Source of the DNA: Fodinibius salicampi
Lineage (GTDB): Bacteria > Bacteroidota > Rhodothermia > Balneolales > Balneolaceae
Reading direction: 5' to 3'
DNA: 64,000 nt
Assembly: GCF_039545095.1 (NCBI RefSeq)
Contig: NZ_BAABRS010000003.1
Location: forward strand, 372,001-436,000
The position numbers were made by a program, and so were the translations under genes. Shown here piece after piece: positions 61,739 through 64,000 of this stretch. Numbering within the stretch: the stretch's first letter is position 1; each line of letters opens with the position of its first letter. The notes beneath the pieces are model-generated. The model ran no database searches. It was not told where the DNA came from and saw only the letters and a program-made list of their open reading frames with translations.

Positions 61739-62529
61739 TGGATATCATAGATCTCTCCTGGACCCAACTTGCAATTGCCTTTGTCATCTTATTGCTGCCG
61801 GCTTGGATTCTCTGGAAATACCGTACCGGACTTAATAAAAAATTGCTTACTGCTTCCCTCCGAATGGTATTGCAGCTACTATTTGTGGGATATTATCTGG
61901 AATATCTTTTTGAGTATGACAATCCCTGGATTAATGCCGCTTGGATTATGATTATGGTTATTGTCGCAGATTTTGCAACTATCGATCGGAGCGGGCTAAA
62001 ACGAAAAATGTCGCTACTGATCCCCATTTTTGCAGCCACCTTTTTGGGAATTATTGTGATCGACCTCTTCTTTTTAGAGGCCGTTATTCAGCTTCCAAAA
62101 TTCTTGGCAGCACAGTATGCCATTCCTATTACAGGTATGGTTTTAGGCAACTGTCTTCGCAGCAACGTCATTGGTATTAACGCCTTTTACTACAGTCTTA
62201 GCAACCACAAGGAGCGCTACCAATTTTATCTTGCTTGCGGGGCCAGTCGTACCGAAGCACTGGAATCATTTATCAGCGAAGCTCTTAAAAAATCTGCAAA
62301 TCCTACATTGGCTTCAATGGCAACAATTGGTCTTGTTTCTCTTCCGGGAATGATGACCGGTCAAATTCTGAGTGGTAGCTCTCCACTGATCGCTATTAAA
62401 TATCAAATTATGATTATGGTAGCGATCTTCTCAGGAACCATCTTATCGGTATTTCTGAGTATTCGTCTTACAAATTTCTTTGTATTTGAGGATACCGATA
62501 TGCTTGACGAATCCATCCTCAAGAAATAG
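61738..62529 (+). CDS. fetB: ABC exporter permease, FetB/YbbM-like (UPF0014)
   Basis: 263 residues with about seven membrane helices. UPF0014 hallmarks are present: PITGMVLGNCLRSNVIGINA, the helix with 'GASRTEALESFISEALKKS', and the characteristic LVSLPGMMTGQILSGSSPLI followed by AIKYQIMIMVAIFSGTILSV. It is translationally coupled to the ATPase gene (start overlaps the stop). Together they should move a metal ion, iron in the E. coli case, out of the cytoplasm. It follows a dead DoxX gene and ends 15 bp before the second TetR-type palindrome. Confidence 0.87.
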   Translation: MDIIDLSWTQLAIAFVILLLPAWILWKYRTGLNKKLLTASLRMVLQLLFVGYYLEYLFEYDNPWINAAWIMIMVIVADFATIDRSGLKRKMSLLIPIFAATFLGIIVIDLFFLEAVIQLPKFLAAQYAIPITGMVLGNCLRSNVIGINAFYYSLSNHKERYQFYLACGASRTEALESFISEALKKSANPTLASMATIGLVSLPGMMTGQILSGSSPLIAIKYQIMIMVAIFSGTILSVFLSIRLTNFFVFEDTDMLDESILKK

Positions 62530-62543
62530 CCCTGAAAGCATAA

Positions 62544-62559
62544 AACTAATTGGTTAGTT
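62544..62559. promoter_or_regulatory. TetR-type palindrome, copy 2
   Basis: AACTAATTGGTTAGTT, 14 of 16 bases identical to the site at 60375; only the central two bases differ. It lies 15 bp after the fetB stop, between convergent genes, so it is not placed as a simple promoter operator. Possible second operator (looping) or a trace of an insertion event. Confidence 0.5.
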
Positions 62560-62644
62560 AACTGCTAAAATGCTCCTTGTATAAACATAAGCTCAATTTT
62601 TCATCCTACTCCATCACACAGAAAGCAAATAAAGCAATGGGTAT

Positions 62645-64000
62645 TTACGAAGCTCGAAATATGTCAGCACAGTTAACAAATTGATCAGCATTTCCAACCA
62701 TTACCAAGCGGTCATCGGGCTGTAGCTTAAAATCTCCGGATGGATTACCAATAGTTTGATCTCCTCGTTTAATAGCCAATACGGTAAGCTGATGCTTATT
62801 GCGGAGCTCGAGTTCTTCCAATGTTTTATGGGCGGCTTTCGAGCCTTTCCGAACGGCCACAGCACGTGTATGCAGCCCTTCCTCGTCCAATCCCTGAAGA
62901 ACCATTAAATGAGCTTCCTGAATGCTGCCTCGAACAATACCGTAGTCGTGGGCGCGCAATTCCTTCACGTGTTCCTGAATTTCCTGCTGTGGAATCATAT
63001 AGGCCCCCAGAACGTGAGAAAAAAGACGAACGGTTGTTTCCATCTCTTCGGGTACGACAATATCGGCACCGAGTTCTTCAAAACGTTCAATCTCTGTCAG
63101 GTAACGGGTACGAACCACAATTTGAAGAATTGGATTCAAAAGCCGTGCCTGCTGTACTATGCGGGGACTCGAGTCGGGATCATTAGTTGCTATTACGCAG
63201 AGTTTGGCTTTTTTGACAGAAGCTAGCTCCAAAATATGGCGCCGGCTAGCATCTCCGAAAATGGCCGGTATATCCTTTTTATGCATTTCTTCTACCGAGT
63301 CGGGATTCATTTCAATGACCACAAACGGAATGCCCGTATCGCGCATAACCTGCACCAAATGTCGGCCGGCCGGACCATATCCAATAATAATGACGTGATC
63401 TTCAAGTGCCGTTTTTTGGCTTTCATCCGTATTTTTTTTGTTTGCACTTCCTAAATGGCGAAGGGGTGTTTTCGCCAGAAACTTTCCTACTCCGGTACTC
63501 TGATGAATCATAAACGGGGTGCTGATCATCAGGAGTACCGCCACCGCAATAAACGTTTGGGTCCCCGGCTCTCCGAGTCCCGCGGGAGATATCCCTGCAG
63601 CGCGCCCCGCCCGTTCAAGTACAAATGAAAATTCTCCAATTTGAGCTAATGTAAATCCCGAAGCAGCTATAATGCGAATGGGATATTTTAACGTCATTAA
63701 GCTGACGGTGGAAATAACAAACTTCAGGAGAACCACGGCTACTGCAATACCGAGAATCTGTAAAGGGTTTTCGACCACATAAGTGAGATCCAGAAGCATA
63801 CCCACCGAGACAAAGAAGACCGCATTAAAGATCGTCCGGAGAGGCAAAATTTCACTAATAGCCTGTTCGCTAAATTGACTTTCACTCACTACCAGTCCCG
63901 CTAAAAAGGCTCCCAGAGCCAAGCTTACGCCTACCATATTCGTGAGGGCTGCCGTGCCAAAACAGATAGCAACCACGCTTAATAAGAAAAGTTCTTGCCT
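62645..64000 (-). CDS. KefB/CPA2-type cation:proton antiporter with TrkA domains (5' end outside window)
   Basis: The frame is open to the right edge; the GTG at 63976 is only the first start-like codon, and the preceding residues (RQELFLLS) continue the protein, so the N-terminus lies beyond the window. About 450 residues are visible. Membrane part: LTNMVGVSLALGAFLAGLVV, FFVSVGMLLDLTYV and TLAQIGEFSFVLERAGRA. Then a TrkA_N (RCK) domain with GYGPAGRHLVQVMRDTG and the acidic end of the Rossmann strand in VVIEMNPDS. A TrkA_C domain completes the protein (~RGSKAAHKTLEELELRNKHQ). It should be a K+/H+ or Na+/H+ antiporter gated by nucleotide or glutathione-type ligands. It converges on fetB. Confidence 0.9.
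   Translation of the reverse strand, partial: RQELFLLSVVAICFGTAALTNMVGVSLALGAFLAGLVVSESQFSEQAISEILPLRTIFNAVFFVSVGMLLDLTYVVENPLQILGIAVAVVLLKFVISTVSLMTLKYPIRIIAASGFTLAQIGEFSFVLERAGRAAGISPAGLGEPGTQTFIAVAVLLMISTPFMIHQSTGVGKFLAKTPLRHLGSANKKNTDESQKTALEDHVIIIGYGPAGRHLVQVMRDTGIPFVVIEMNPDSVEEMHKKDIPAIFGDASRRHILELASVKKAKLCVIATNDPDSSPRIVQQARLLNPILQIVVRTRYLTEIERFEELGADIVVPEEMETTVRLFSHVLGAYMIPQQEIQEHVKELRAHDYGIVRGSIQEAHLMVLQGLDEEGLHTRAVAVRKGSKAAHKTLEELELRNKHQLTVLAIKRGDQTIGNPSGDFKLQPDDRLVMVGNADQFVNCADIFRAS

Noticed and set aside
1-64000. tRNA, rRNA, insertion sequence or prophage genes
   Set aside because: I looked for TTCGANTC-type tRNA arms, transposase-like ORFs and phage genes on both strands and saw none; short or degraded copies could still be missed by eye.

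Overview
The window looks like chromosomal DNA from a Bacteroidota/Balneolota-type bacterium, possibly a halophile of the Balneolaceae kind. This is inferred from gene content only: an STN-type TonB-dependent receptor with FecR and an ECF sigma factor, an HU-like protein with a DUF4469 domain, a GH115 glucuronidase, 'choice-of-anchor' secreted proteins, HisKA_2 PAS kinases, and start codons that mostly lack a Shine-Dalgarno sequence. I saw no rRNA, tRNA, CRISPR array, transposase or prophage. Both edges cut genes: a HEAT-repeat protein on the left and a KefB-type antiporter on the right.

Layout. 0-6 kb: HEAT-repeat fragment, then a minus-strand pair encoding an exported PEP-synthase-like protein and a class A beta-lactamase-fold serine hydrolase. 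6-9.3 kb: lexA with a dyad over its start, and an orphan PAS/HisKA_2 kinase. 9.6-16.5 kb: a five-gene minus-strand heavy-metal efflux operon (small His-containing exported protein, TolC-like channel, His-rich lipoprotein, CzcB/CusB adaptor, CzcA/CusA pump). 16.8-23.6 kb: a plus-strand cell-surface signalling block (acidic DUF4382-like lipoprotein, ECF sigma, DUF5666-type lipoprotein, FecR, TonB-dependent receptor), with two matching promoter-like elements, one ahead of each lipoprotein. 23.7-27.5 kb: a divergent Nramp-family transporter and a two-domain esterase-like hydrolase. 27.9-29.9 kb: an HU/DUF4469 protein followed by seven head-to-tail degenerate 22-bp repeats, then very small genes. 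30-35 kb: GH115 xylan glucuronidase, small GNAT protein, quinone-oxidoreductase-like enzyme. 35.4-40.9 kb: an apparent operon of three exported beta-propeller-type proteins. 41-45 kb: CaCA exchanger, Tat-exported Gfo/Idh/MocA protein, exported cupin. 45.5-49.4 kb: a very large PAS/GAF kinase with an atypical receiver. 49.5-52.1 kb: an HMA-AraC fusion regulator and a Zn/Cd/Pb-type P1B ATPase that itself lacks an HMA domain. 52-60 kb: assorted exported proteins, DoxX, DUF3095, Hsp20, KptA and an S9 peptidase. 60.6-64 kb: a frameshifted DoxX pseudogene, a FetAB-type ABC exporter and the KefB-type antiporter.

How the parts may fit together. Metal handling recurs: RND efflux with three His-rich periplasmic or surface components, an Nramp homologue with altered metal-site motifs, a P1B ATPase with its own metal-sensing-type regulator, a FetAB-type exporter and a TonB/FecR/ECF uptake-signalling block. 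A second theme is exported enzymes and propeller proteins suited to polysaccharide or organic matter use (GH115, esterase, Gfo/Idh, S9 peptidase). The least explained structures are the 22-bp array behind the HU-like gene, the paired ECF-type promoters ahead of the acidic lipoproteins, and the exported PEP-synthase-like protein.
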